Shown here: positions 1-11,365 of the stretch, in pieces
Layout of the letters: each line of letters starts with the position of its first letter
Numbering within the stretch: position 1 is the stretch's first letter
Assembly (NCBI GenBank): GCA_032622095.1
Contig: CP136065.1
Coordinates: 218,346,151 to 218,410,150, forward strand
Source of the DNA: Siphonodentalium dalli
Taxonomy: Eukaryota > Mollusca > Scaphopoda > Gadilida > Siphonodentaliidae
DNA length: 64,000 nt
Reading direction: 5' to 3'
Position numbers and translations under genes: made by a program
Notes under the pieces: generated by a model
Seen by the model: the letters and a program-made list of their open reading frames with translations, nothing else
Databases searched by the model: none
Told to the model about the DNA's origin: nothing

Positions 1-24
1 ACACGTTTTGTCATCAAGATTGAA

Positions 25-325
25 GTGAAAATCAGTATTATTTTCAATGCAGGGGGAATAACTCTATATATTAAAGATAGAGTTCTTCCCCTTCCATTGA
101 ACAAGTTTGAATTTTGTTGCATTCTGGGTGCCAAAGGGGGGAAGTCATTCTATGATTTCAGCAGTTTTCTATTTCTCTGTGGGCATATTCTGAGACACAG
201 ATGTTTCGAATAGTAATGAATTATAGTATTTTAATCATATTTTATGGCATAGATTGTTACTAAAACCGTATATCAAGTCACTATAAAAAATAATAATCGG
301 CGACTCGAAAATTAAGTGGACACTA
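25..325. repeat. Dispersed repeat A, copy 1
   Basis: Close match to 39005-39260 in the same orientation. Both copies share the blocks TTGCATTCTGGG, ATGATTTCA, GAATTATAGTATTTTAATC, a run ending in AAAACCGTATATCAAG, and the end CGACTCGAAAATTAAGTGGAC. No coding potential was recognised; the short open frame here is not matched by a conserved frame in the second copy. Both copies begin next to an AT-rich or (TA)n stretch. Confidence 0.75.
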
Positions 326-1066
326 AAAGCACGGAGATTGAGATCTACACATATCTGATCTTGTTAGCGCTGGCACGGCCTAATGTTTAACAGGTTTATC
401 CTGGCAGCGTATAACATTATACGGATAGGGTGTTCAAATTGCTAGGAATTCATCATTATTCATAGGTTGATAAATACGTTATATAACATTGTACAAATAA
501 AGGTCAATAAATACTTGAAATACCTCCATACGAACAGCTTTGACATTAGATACTGAGATAAAATTAAACCTAGTCACATATGAGAAGACTGATTGACGTT
601 CCATGTCAAATTTCATATGCAGAACACTTAAAAAATTTGCTGGATTTAGACTAATACATGTATTCTTGTCTCGCATACTTCCTTTGATATAAGTGGTGTA
701 CATGTATAGCGTTTGGCTGACTTCTTAGGTCCCACTCTCCCGAAAGTCTGTCAGAAAACTCTAGAATAACGCGATAATAATTTGAAATAGCTCTATATAT
801 CAATGAATTATTCCTGGAGAAATAAGAGCAGTATTGAATCTCTCGTAAATTTTAATTTATATTTTTAGCATTCGGTTTGTTCATCCAATATTAGACATCA
901 GCATGAAACCTCCGACATCGCAGCATCTTATAATGATGACAAATCGCTTCTTTAAATATAGCCTGTTTTGAATCATTAATCGTATTTTAAAATTCTGGAC
1001 CGCTCCCTGCATGTTTTAATTAATCGAGCTAATCTGAGAGCGCCGTCGTGATGTTTATCGTGCAAA
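326..1066. other. No gene or repeat recognised
   Basis: AT-rich sequence. The open frames on both strands are short and lack recognisable motifs. Confidence 0.5.
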
Positions 1067-1108
1067 ATCACACAGGACGAATCACACAGGACGAATCACA
1101 CAGGACGA
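1067..1108. repeat. 14-bp tandem repeat, 3 units
   Basis: Three perfect head-to-tail copies of ATCACACAGGACGA. Too short to be functional evidence; a simple minisatellite seed. Confidence 0.9.
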
Positions 1109-1244
1109 ACGTACACGTATAGCAACCTCACAATTTGCTGTTTTGTTTTTATAACATAATTTAAATATTTAAATAGGATAAAATGACGTCATGTTACAGC
1201 CCCCATGAATGGACTCGTTCCTTGCGCTCAGTCTCCATTCTCAA

Positions 1245-1345
1245 CGACTCGGCCATTTCCGCACTGAGGAAATACCTCTTCCATAAATATAAACCACATA
1301 TGCCGGTCTATTTCAATCACGTGATTGACCATGTGCATCTACTGG
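1245..1345 (+). repeat. Dispersed repeat B, copy 1
   Basis: Shares a stretch with 52165-52262 (same orientation): CCATTTCCGC, then ACCTCTTCCATAAATA-like sequence, an A/T-rich CCATAT segment, and TATTTCAATCACGTGATT. The inverse of its left part recurs at 1700-1775. The overlapping 89-codon open frame (1183-1452) lies across this repeat and is probably not a gene. Confidence 0.65.
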
Positions 1346-1699
1346 TAAATAAGTCTATTGGCTGGGAGACTGGTATGTTAAACATGAACACATTATTGCT
1401 ATTTATCACTATTTATAATGCATGTTCAAGTCTGTGTTGTTTAATTAAATAATTGCACTTTATAAATTGTATTATCATTCACAGAATAATCACTCAAAAA
1501 GCCTCATGCTTCACATAATATATACTATATATGCATTAGTATTATGTTGTAGTTATCGAGATGCTCTGTAATATCCTTCATGGTGAAGAGTAATTAAATC
1601 GAATTGAATTTCTATTGGCATGCAGTGAATGAATTCTGCTCCATTAACATCTATGCGTCAACTAGTCAAGGTCATCGCCCTATTAACAGGTCCGTATAT

Positions 1700-1775
1700 T
1701 GTAGCATTGTGCGGATATGGTTTATATTTATGGAAGAGGTTATATCCTCAGCGAAGAGGAAATGGCCGATTGGTT
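1700..1775 (-). repeat. Dispersed repeat B, inverted copy 2
   Basis: The reverse complement reads GGCCATTTCCTC, then GAGGATATAACCTCTTCCAT, then AAATATAAACCATATCCGC. It aligns with 1249-1310 in opposite orientation, so 1249-1775 could be a roughly 530-bp element with inverted ends. No target duplication was identified. Confidence 0.55.
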
Positions 1776-1902
1776 GGGAATGGCTCAGCCTCCTTTACAC
1801 GCTCTAATGGCGGAAGCGTTACATCGTGGAGTTGTACGGAACAGTGTCAGGGACCAGAATACCCCACGAACTGTCAATTACAAAGTAAAACGTGAGTGAA
1901 AA

Positions 1903-1995
1903 CTGAATACTGTAAAATCCTTTTTATTCGTGGGGGTTCATTATTCGTTGAATCCGTGGTTCGACCCAACCACGAAATAAAAAAACAACGAAATT
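1903..1995. repeat. Stem-loop repeat remnant
   Basis: Contains the hairpin CGTGGTT-CGACCC-AACCACG (7-bp stem), flanked by TTTTTATTCGTGGGGG and AACAACGAAATT. The arrangement resembles short hairpin MITE remnants of invertebrate genomes. No second copy is seen in this window, so the call is tentative. Confidence 0.35.
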
Positions 1996-2739
1996 ATTTA
2001 CTCAGAATACATCAGAGAAAATCTAAATACACGACATCGAAATGAATATCTGGCATGAAGACTGTTTTCGACATGTTGTAAAATGGGTTGACATAAAACG
2101 CGGAATCGTAATTAATTTTATTAAGATATCAGTCATGATCTAAAACAATATATACATGTACAATTCCAGCTTCGATAGCTGTGATCAACCACTTGGCGCG
2201 AACGAGTCTTAGTATTGATGTTCTCGTATTCACTGATTGAAACGAAGATGCTTGTTCGGAGATCGAATTTTGACTTGTCCACATTGTAACCACGAAGTGG
2301 GAGAGATGACTGTTAATTTGTTAGTGACCTATTCATAATAGTATTATCAGGCAACACACAAGTGCGTCATTTCGGATTCGCCGTATTTGGTGACACGTAT
2401 GCTGGTGGGGCTTAGGCTTGTGTTGGCTAAAATACTCCAAATTCAGAGACAAATAGCAGATCCCGAAATCTTGATACGCCATTCCGATTCATCGAATTTC
2501 CAGAATCTAAAGCGAAACGAAATCCGAGACAGTATGGAAAATATAGTATATATTCAATGGCCGCTTTCTCTTCATTCTAATCATTAAAATATACAGTGGC
2601 ACAAAACTTGCAGAGCGATGACACCTCTGGATTTGCATCGCAGTGCCTACATGTGCAATTGACACGCGACCGTTGATTTAAAAAAATTCAAACGCCTTAA
2701 ACGAAATGATCTCAACTTTTTACGAGAAACAAATGTAAT
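1996..2739. other. No gene recognised
   Basis: Short open frames only; no repeat partner was found inside the window. Confidence 0.4.
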
Positions 2740-2803
2740 GGGGCCCTATTTATTAAGGGAAATGTTTAGAAAATATGTCCAACAAACGACCTGTTTGTTA
2801 AAC
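2740..2803 (+). mobile_element. Element flank preceding the 68-bp satellite
   Basis: The lead-in GCCCTATTTATTAAGGGAAA-TGTTTAGAAAATATG is nearly the same as 50811-50850 (GCCCTATTTATTGAGGGAGA). There it lies inside a TIR element and is followed by one satellite-like monomer. This suggests that the array at 2804 grew inside a copy of that element. Confidence 0.6.
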
Positions 2804-4745
2804 TTACTATCTCGACATTTCCCATGAGATGACAACTCGTCAACGATGCCTTAGTATAGAAAGGGTTAAACTTATTATTTGAACATTTCCCATGGGATAA
2901 CTACTCATCAATGATGCTTTAGTATAGCAAGGGTTAAACTTATTATCTGAACATTTCCTCTGGGATAACTACTCATCAATGATGGTTTAGTATAACATTT
3001 CCTATAGGATATCTGCTCATCAATGGTGCTTTAGTATAGAAAGAGTTAACCTTTTTATCTGAACATTTCCTATGGGATATCCACTCGTCAATGATGCTTT
3101 AGCATAGAAAGGGTTAAAATTATTATCTGAACATTTCCCATGGGATAACTACTCATCAATGAAGATTTAGTACAGAAAGGGTTAAACTTATTACCTGAAC
3201 ATTTCCCATGGGATAACTACTCATCAATGATGCTTTAGTATAGAAAGGGTTAAATTTATTATCTGAACATTTCCCATGGGATAACTACTCACCAATGATG
3301 CTTTAGTTTAGAAAGGGTTAAACTTATTATCTGAACATTTCCTATGGGATATCTGCTCATCAATGATGCTTTAGTATAGAAAGCGTTAAACGTATTATCT
3401 GAACATTTCCTGTGGGATAACTACTCATTAATTATGCTTTCTGATGCTTTAGTATGGAAATGGTTAAACTTATTATCTGAACATTTTATGTGGGATAACT
3501 ACTCACCAATGATGCTTTAGTATAGAAAGGGTTAACCTTTTTATCTAACATTCCCTATGTTATATCCACTCATCAATGATGCTTTAAATTTATTATTTGA
3601 ACATTTCCTATGGGATAACTAATCATCAATGATGCTTTAGTATGGAAAGGGTTAAATTTATTATCTGAACATTTCCTATGTGATAACTACTCGTCAATGA
3701 TGGTTTAGTACAGAAAGGGTTAAAGTTATTACCTGAACATTTCCCATGGGATAACTACTCATCAATGGTCCTTTAGTATAGAAAGGGTTAAGTTTATTAT
3801 CTGAACATTTCCTATGTGATAACTACTCGTCAATGATGGTTTAGTACAGAAAGGGTTAAACTTATTACCTGAACATTTCCCATGGGATAACTACTCGTCA
3901 TTGATGCTTTAGTATATAAAGGGTTAAGTTTATTATCTGAACATTTCATACGTGATAACTACTCGTCAATGATGGTTTAGTATAGAAAGGGTTAAACTTT
4001 TTATAAGAACATTTCCTATGTGATAACTACTCGTCAATGATGGTTTAGTATAGGAAGGGTTAAACTTATTGGAAGAACATTTCATATGGGATTACCTACT
4101 CATATGTGATGCTTTAGTATAGAAAGGGTTGAACTTAATATCTGAACATTTCCTATGGGATAACTACTCGTCAATGATGCTTTGGTGTAGGAAGGGTTAA
4201 GTTTATTATCTGAACATTTCATACGTGATAACTACTCGTCAATGATGGTTTAGTATAGAAAGGGTTAAACTTTTTATAAGAACATTTCCTATGTGATAAC
4301 TACTCGTCAATGATGGTTTAGTATAGGAAGGGTTAAACTTATTGGAAGAACATTTCATATGGGATTACCTACTCGTATGTGATGCTTTAGTATAGAAAGG
4401 GTTGAACTTAATATCTGAACATTTCCTATGGGATAACTACTCGTCAATGATGCTTTGGTGTAGGAAGGGTTAAACTTTTTATCTGAACATTTCCTGTGGG
4501 ATAACTACTCGTTAATGATGCTTTAGTATAGGAAGGGTTAAACTGTTTATATGAACATTTCATATGGGATAACTACTCGTCAATGATGCTTTAGTATAGA
4601 AAGGGTTAAACTTATTATCTGAACATTTCCTATGGGATAACTACTCGTCAATGATGATTTAGTATAGGAAGGTTAAACTTTTTATCTCAACATTTCATAT
4701 GGGATATCAACTCACCAATGATGCTTTAGTATAGACAGGGTTAAG
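2804..4745 (+). repeat. 68-bp satellite array, about 28 units
   Basis: The unit runs approximately ATTATCTGAACATTTCCYAT-GGGATAACTACTCRTCAATG-ATGCTTTAGTATAGAAAGGG-TTAAACTT. Units vary in single bases and a few are shortened. There is higher-order structure: a four-unit block beginning near 3942 recurs near 4216 (274 bp apart), including the unusual GAAGAACATTTCATATGGGA and TTTGGTGTAGGAAGGG variants. Isolated, more diverged monomers are found near 17700-17815, 40340-40445 and 50860-50925. Confidence 0.93.
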
Positions 4746-5306
4746 TTGTGTCACGTCATCAAAATCGACCGATTAAAGATGTATTCAGGATTCCAAACCA
4801 ATTTTTACGAAACCTATTTTACTTTTTATTTTGATTATATTGTAGGGTGTATTTACATTGCTGTAGATCTGTATGCAGATCTGTGTGAAGTCACGTGTTG
4901 CAGATTACTGTGATCACAACATGATTACTGATAGTGAACGCGTGCTCATCAGTACTCTGGTAATTGACAATTCACTATGAGTCGTGTCAGTTTAGGCCAG
5001 ACAAAAAAATGAATCAATTATCATCAGACCAAAGCAGTTTATTCTTACACCAGCTGGTAATGGTTCGAAGAAAGGCTGAAAGTCGCATGAGAACAAATCA
5101 CATAGGAATACACAAAAAACAACAGTGTACACAAATAGAGCTACTTCATATACGACCCCTATCACATAAATGTGCGGAATTTCCCAACTAATCACAACTT
5201 TGTGAGCATATAATAACACAATGGCCCAGATTATGTGCTGCGCTAGTCAACGTCGGTGATGGCGGCCTTGTTATGCTATGCTTTTTGCGGTCGCCCTGTT
5301 GTTCAC
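4746..5306. other. No gene recognised
   Basis: Sequence downstream of the satellite. Overlapping open frames on both strands at 4964-5219 have no recognisable domain. Confidence 0.4.
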
Positions 5307-5337
5307 TGAGTGTACTCAGGTATTACCAAACTCCAAG
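5307..5337 (+). repeat. Possible single diverged unit of the 29-bp satellite
   Basis: GAGTGTACTCAGGTATTACC followed by AAACTCCAAGA resembles one unit of the array at 7086-8706 (GAGTACTCAGGCATTATCCA-ATCTAAAGT). It could be an ancestral single-copy state or a chance similarity. Confidence 0.4.
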
Positions 5338-5896
5338 AAGAACAAATATTAATAAGATATACAGTAGATAGTAAAAACATTACTTTAAGTACTTTGTCAC
5401 CACACGCACCAGCACACAGGTTCTCGGTTACACAGTGTGAAATACATGGGTTGAAATGACAAAGAAAGATTAAGCACATTCACCAAGCCCGAGTAACAAT
5501 TAATCAATTCAGATTTTCCTGTCGCAATGCCTCGGTGTTGACCGTGACTTATAACGGACACGATTTTTGCTCACACGAACGAATACCGTTTTCTTTCTGT
5601 GTGCATTTCTATATCAACCCGTTTACACTAGTATGCGTGTAGAACTGTATACAGATATACAGCAAGGTAAACAAACCCGTATAGAATCACATGTTAGAAG
5701 AAGTTCTACAATACGCCATTTTTGTTCGATATTGAATTTTTCTATGCATTTATTTCATACAGTTTCGATGTTTTAGAGGAATGCTAACAATTATTCTGTT
5801 AATTTTTCAATAGCAAAATTATATTGGTCCAGTTTACGTGTCATATCTTATTTTCAACGGAAAAATAAGCAGAAAACGATGTTAGATTAGATTTGT

Positions 5897-6019
5897 TATG
5901 TTGTTGTTGTTGTTATTGTTGTTGCTGTTGTCGTTGTCGTTATTGTTGTTATTGCTGATGTTGTTGTTGTTGTTGTTGTCGTTGTTTCTGTTGTCGTTGT
6001 TGTTACTGTTGTTGTTGCA
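5897..6019. repeat. GTT-rich trinucleotide tract
   Basis: Interrupted (GTT)n with GTC, GCT, ATT and CTG variants. A degenerate microsatellite. Purer GTT tracts recur at 37546-37574 and in the 53-61 kb palindrome. Confidence 0.9.
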
Positions 6020-7085
6020 ACTGGAGGTCGGGAATTGCGCGAAGAGAAATTAATATTCCTATTTTAAGCCACGATGTGGCTCTTTTGTCAGATAAGCCGC
6101 GCAAATATGACCCTCCAAATCAGGTCAGCGTGTTCGTATATATAGTTATATGTATATCATACATCTAATGACACATCCAATATTCAGGAAACATTCACTC
6201 AAAAACCACTTAGCGTCTTTCATGACATTGAATCTTTAAATATATCTCCCAGGTTGTAACCGGAAGCAAATTGTCCAAGAGTGTTAAATGCCGTATGATT
6301 GATTATCGATGATCATGTGGAGATAAGGACAACTCTGTTATCCCGATTAAGTGTATGGCGGCCATGTTGGTCAGAGATTATATAGGATGGTGATGAGTAC
6401 AAGCAAGCTCCCTACTGTTTGATTAGTATTTTCTTGTCGCAGCTATATGACATCTTGACATCAATTTGTAGCCATGTGTTTCCATTCCGGTGACACATGT
6501 CAGCCGTATGTAGGTCAGCCGTACTGTCTGACTTCACGCGAGATGTCATAAAGCCTTGTGCCGGTTTGAAGCCTGAAGTTATATACTCGCTTTTGTGACA
6601 CTCCGGTCCCATTCTGCAGATCAAAATGCTATAACAAACTAAATGCAGGGTTTCCTCCCATGCTGACCCGGGAGGGGGGGGGTAAAGCACTGTTGTCACA
6701 AAAAGAATATTTTCCGCAACTCAAATTTTTCTCCCTCCATATTTATTTTTATTTTATTTTATTGCCTTAAGAAGGCGCCCTATTCGTGAATTTTCAAAAA
6801 ATCTCAATTTCTAACTATCAATTTGAAGAAAAATTTATTATCTTTCATAGGTATGCTATAGTAATATAACAACACAATGTGAGAATATAGAGATGTAACT
6901 CAATAGCTATCTTCTTTTTTTTTGGAGTATTTAAGATTAATGTATGACGTAAGTTCTCGGCCCTCGGTCCTCGGTGATGATGGGGATGGGGAGCTAGGGA
7001 CACCAGCATTTATAAAACCTTGTTGGTTACTAAAATCCTCTCAATTGGTATTTGACATTTAGATGATGCGAGGAAACTTGATCAG
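6020..7085. other. No gene recognised
   Basis: Contains a short homopurine/C-G tract near 6670, an A/T tract near 6915 and a CTCGGCCCTCGGTCCTCGGT triplication near 6955. The 95-codon minus-strand frame at 6412-6699 has no recognisable motif. Confidence 0.4.
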
Positions 7086-8706
7086 TGAGTACTCAGGCAT
7101 TATCCAATCTAAAGAGAATACTCATGCATTATTCAATCTAAAGAGAGTACTCAGGCATTATTCAATCTAAAGAGAGTACTCAGGCATTATCCAATCTAAA
7201 GTGAGTACTCAGGCATTATCCAATCTAAAGTGAGTACTCAGACATTATTCAATCTAAAGTGGGTACTCGGGCATTATCCAATCTAAAGTGAGTACTCAGG
7301 CATTATCCAATCTAAAGTGAGTACTCGGGCATTATTCAATCTAACATGAGTACTCAGGCATTATTCAATCTAAAGTGAGTACTCAGGCATTATCCAATCT
7401 AAAGTGAGTACTCAGGCATTATCCAATCTAAAGTGAGTACTCAGGCATTATCCAATATAAGGAGAGTACTCAGGCATTATTCAATCTAAAGAGAGTACTC
7501 ATGCATTATCCAATCTAAAGAGAGTACTCATGCATTATCCAATCTAAAGAGAGTACTCAGGCATTATCCAATCTAAAGTGAGTACTCAGGCATTATTCAA
7601 TCTAAAGTGAGTACTCATGCATTATCCAATCTAAAGTGAGTACTCATGCATTATCCAATATAAAGAGAGTACTCAGGCATTATCCAACCTAAAGTGAGTA
7701 CTCAGGCATTATCCAATCTAAAGAGAGTACTCGGGCATTATCCAATCTAAAGTGAGTACTCAGGCATTATCCAATATAAAGTGAGTACTCAGGCATTATT
7801 CAATATAAAGAGAGTACTCAGGCATTATTCAATCTAAAGAGAGTACTCAGGCATTATCCAATCTAAAGAGAGTACTCAGGCATTATCCAATCTAAAGAGA
7901 GTACTCAGGCATTATTCAATCTAAAGAGAGTACTCAGGCATTATTCAATCTAAAGTGAGTACCCAGGCATTATCCAATCTAAAGAGAGTACTCAGGCATT
8001 ATCATATCTAAAGTGAGTACTCAGGCATTATCCAATCTAAAGTGAGTACTCAGGCATTATCCAATCTAAAGTGAATACTCAGGCATTATCCAATCTAATG
8101 TGAGTACTCATGCATTATCCAATCTAAACTGAGTAATCAGGCAGTATCAAATCTAAAGAGAGTACTCAGGCATTATCATATCTAAAGTGAGTACTCAGGC
8201 ATTATCCAATCTAAAGTGAGTACTCAGGCATTATCCAATCTAAAGTGAGTACTCAGGCATTATCCAATCTAAAGAGAGTACTCAGGCATTATTCAATCTA
8301 AAGAGAGTACTCAGGCATTATTCAATCTAAAGTGAGTACCCAGGCATTATCCAATCTAAAGAGAGTACTCAGGCATTATCATATCTAAAGTGAGTACTCA
8401 GGCATTATCCAATCTAAAGTGAGTACTCAGGCATTATCCAATCTAAAGTGAATACTCAGGCATTATCCAATCTAATGTGAGTACTCATGCATTATCCAAT
8501 CTAAACTGAGTACTCAGGCAGTATCAAATCTAAAGAGAGTACTCAGGCATTATCATATCTAAAGTGAGTACTCAGGCATTATCCAATCTAAAGTGAGTAC
8601 TCAGGCATTATCCAATCTAAAGTGAGTACTCAGGCATTATCCAATCTAAAGAGAGTACTCAGGCATTATTCAATCTAAAGAGAGTACTCAGGCTTTATTC
8701 AATCTA
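7086..8706 (+). repeat. 29-bp satellite array 1, about 56 units
   Basis: Unit GAGTACTCAGGCATTATCCA-ATCTAAAGT, repeated head to tail with few indels. Variants (AGAG or AGTG junction, TTCAA or TCCAA, CATGC or CAGGC) define a higher-order duplication. The block starting GAGTACCCAGG at 7957 recurs at 8334, exactly 377 bp (13 units) away, carrying the same rare variants (CATATCTAAAG, GTGAATACTC, CTAATGTGAG, CAGTATCAAATC). The array ends against the right terminus of a TTAA element at 8710-8737. Confidence 0.96.
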
Positions 8707-8709
8707 AGC

Positions 8710-8737
8710 CTGCGCAGCTCCCGTAATTAAAGGGTTA
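8710..8737 (+). mobile_element. Right terminus of a TTAA MITE fragment
   Basis: TGCGCAGCTCCCG followed by AAAGGGTTAA matches the right ends at 18608-18633 and 26225-26258. Only the terminal 28 bp is recognisable, immediately after the 29-bp satellite. Confidence 0.45.
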
Positions 8738-9127
8738 ATGCGTTTCTTGATATGGCACGAGTACCACCGCGGAAGTATAGAACGATGGCACACGTGTCGT
8801 TTCGACACACCCAATTTAACAGACATGTCGTTCTGTGTTCCTCATACACCATTCGTCATAGAATCCGTGAAATGAAAAAAAATTATTCAGGCGCATACAG
8901 GGCTTGTTTTTTCATGTGTGGTGATGCTATTATTTATTAGTTCCGGTTTCATAGTTGACGCGAACGTCATTTATGTCATGTCATGTGGAATGCAAGTGGG
9001 TCATACGAATCTGTCAATGTGATACATCGTGAATACGGTTTTTCTTGGAACAAGCGTGTGATTCATTGCGTTATAGTATATCTATTGGAATGCATACGCA
9101 TATGCAATCAACGTATTTGTGTTGCAT
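8738..9127. other. No gene recognised
   Basis: Short plus-strand open frames with no motif. Confidence 0.35.
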
Positions 9128-10030
9128 GTATGGCTTATAAAATTGTAAGTGGCCGAACAACATACTGTATAAATTCGCGAAGCGAAATTATACCAAGAAT
9201 CTTGTTTGGCCACTTACAATTTTATAAACCCATAAATGGAACAACAATACGTTTATTGATTATGATTACGTCGGCACATTAATTTCAATATATGAGAAAG
9301 AATTATTTAAAATCTGTCTGTTGTAAAAAATAATTATTTCCGTTTGTCGAGTAGCCCATTCGATCGATTGAACGAAATTTATTGGACGATTTTGTCAACG
9401 TAGAAAATGCGCGATAAAAGATGTTCAAAGCAGCTCAAGTCAAGATTGACTTGAATATAAATAAAATGAAACTGACGCGGAGGAAGAACTAACAATTCTG
9501 TCATTAAAAAAAATCACTTTTCGAATAGGGAATTACTGTATGAATTTGACATGAATCCGCCTAATACATTGACTTTCTGCAATTACATCACGAATTTGAA
9601 ATTACGTCTTCGAAAATTGAATTTGAAGTTTGCCGAATCGCAGTAGGCTGTCAACCATACAATTGTTACATGTGAAGTCAGTTATCACCACATTTTATTT
9701 CGCAACAATTTGGAGATAAATTATTGTTTGGCAACTTTTCTTATTAAAACATGCAACAAAGGGATCAGTTTTTACTTTGAAGCGAACACTTTCAATTCGC
9801 CGAGAAAGGATCGGTAACCAAGGACCTTTGTGCACCAGAAACACTCGCCCCAGGGACAATCGATTCGCGCGTATGTTAACCCTCCCTGAATTCCTACGCT
9901 GGTGACTCTGTCACTTACATCTGTATCGAAAAATACAAGCAACAAGTATCTAAGGCGTTAGGATTTGTCCAATCAGAATCGAGGAAAATGAAAGAGAAAA
10001 ATAGAGGTTTAATTATATATGCAACCTTAT
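9128..10030 (+). mobile_element. Element C, copy 1
   Basis: Directly repeated at 10031-11304. It opens with a 20-bp perfect inverted repeat, TTATAAAATTGTAAGTGGCC at 9135-9154 and its complement at 9210-9229, enclosing GAACAACATACTGTATAAAT-like sequence. Later landmarks are AAAATGCGCGA, GACTTGAAT...AAATAAAAT, ATGAATTTGACATGAA and GAGAAAGGATCGGTAACCA. Its tail (9885-10020, TGAATTCCTACGCTGGTGAC to GTCCAATCAGA) recurs at 16856-16990. No transposase is visible. Confidence 0.75.
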
Positions 10031-11304
10031 TTTTGTTTGCATTTATGGGCTTATAAATTTCTAAGTGGCCGAACAACATACTGTCTAAATTCCCGAAGCG
10101 AAATTGTACGAAATCGGCCATTTACAATCTTATAAGCCAACAAATGCAACAAGAATGCGTTTGGTTGCTTATAATTACGCCCCGGCACATTAATTTCAGC
10201 ATATTAGAAAGAATAATCTGTCTGTTGTAAAAAAAAAAACCCGCAATTTCCGTTAGCCGAGCAAGTTCGAACGATTGGACGACATTGTATTGGCCGATTT
10301 TGCCAACGAAGAAAATGCGCGACGAAAGACGTTCAAGGCCTCTTAAAGGCACGTGAGGCCTTAGTTGTCGAAAATATTCATATTTGTTCTAATCACCGTA
10401 AACAGAAAAATATTAAAACGCATACAGTTTCGTTCATATATACCATGACCATCACGTAAACAGCATGTTATTATAAAGACCTACTATATTTTACCTAAGC
10501 AAGAGCCTGATTGTGTTACAGAATACCGCACAATGCTACTGGCTAATCACACAAAAATGGCATAAACGCTCTTTATTAGTTCCATATCAGGAATTCACCA
10601 ACAAAGAACGCTCTTTATGTTTACCATCATAATATAAACAAACACCAGAAAAGTAACTTTTTATTCTTTTGTTTACACAACAATGGTCAAACATTTGACA
10701 ATAACATACTGTTTATGCGATATTTCTGATTTGTATATGGACAAAGTATGTCTACATTTAGATGTTCTTTCTGTTTGTGGCGGTTTTTGACGGGTGGAAA
10801 TATTTTCACAGGATACCCACCGCCAAGGCCAACCGTACCTTTAAGTCAAGATCGACTTGAATGCAAATAAAATTAATGTGACGCAGAGGAACTACTAATA
10901 ATTGTGTCATTAAAAAATACTTTTCGAATTGGAAATACAAATTAGAAACTATATGAATTTGACCTGAAACCGCCTAATACACTGACATTCTGCAATTATA
11001 ATTAATTGATATCATGAATTTGAAATTAGGCATTCGAGAATTTAATTTTAAGTTTGACGATTCGCAGTAAGCTGTTAACCATCTAATTGTTACAGTTGAG
11101 GCCATGCAGTTATCACCACAGCCATGTAATTTGCCAACAATTTGGAGATAAATTATTGTTAGGCCTCTGTTATATCAACAAATGCAACAAAGCGATAAGT
11201 TTTTACTTTGATGCGAACACTTTCAGTTCAATGAGAAAGGATCGGTAACCACGGACACACCATAAACATTATAAGAAAATTTGACTCGCGCGAATACTAA
11301 AGAC
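10031..11304 (+). mobile_element. Element C, copy 2, interrupted by a TTAA MITE
   Basis: Aligns with 9128-9870 along its length (CTAAGTGGCCGAACAACATA, GGCACATTAATTTCA, AATCTGTCTGTTGTAA, GTGACGCAGAGGAA). The alignment breaks at 10343-10844, where another element is inserted. Taking out the insert leaves CTC-TTAA-GTCAAG against CTCAAGTCAAG in copy 1, a paralogous near-empty site. Confidence 0.75.
10343..10844 (+). mobile_element. TTAA-flanked MITE, family D, copy 1
   Basis: A 502-bp element including both TTAA copies. The ends are TTAAAGGCACGTGAGGCCTT and the complement of AAGGCCAACCGTACCTTTAA, so the terminal inverted repeats begin AAAGGYACG. A near-identical copy occupies 47326-47836 and an inverted diverged copy 16336-16853. 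TTAA target duplication is the hallmark of piggyBac-type transposition; the element has no open frame, so it would depend on a transposase elsewhere. It also carries two AAAGAGCGTT motifs in opposite orientation. Confidence 0.85.
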
Positions 11305-11365
11305 ATACTACGGACTTGTTCGTGTGCGTGAAACTGATAACTTAGTGTCCAGGCGCTATGCTAAC

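Noticed and set aside
2804-4745. Telomere-like GGGTTAA repeats
   Set aside because: GGGTTAA occurs once per 68-bp unit and is not a tandem hexamer; it is a component of the satellite unit.
7086-8706. CRISPR-like array (29-bp repeats)
   Set aside because: Units are contiguous with no variable spacers and the DNA is eukaryotic; it is a satellite. The same holds for 41909-44856.
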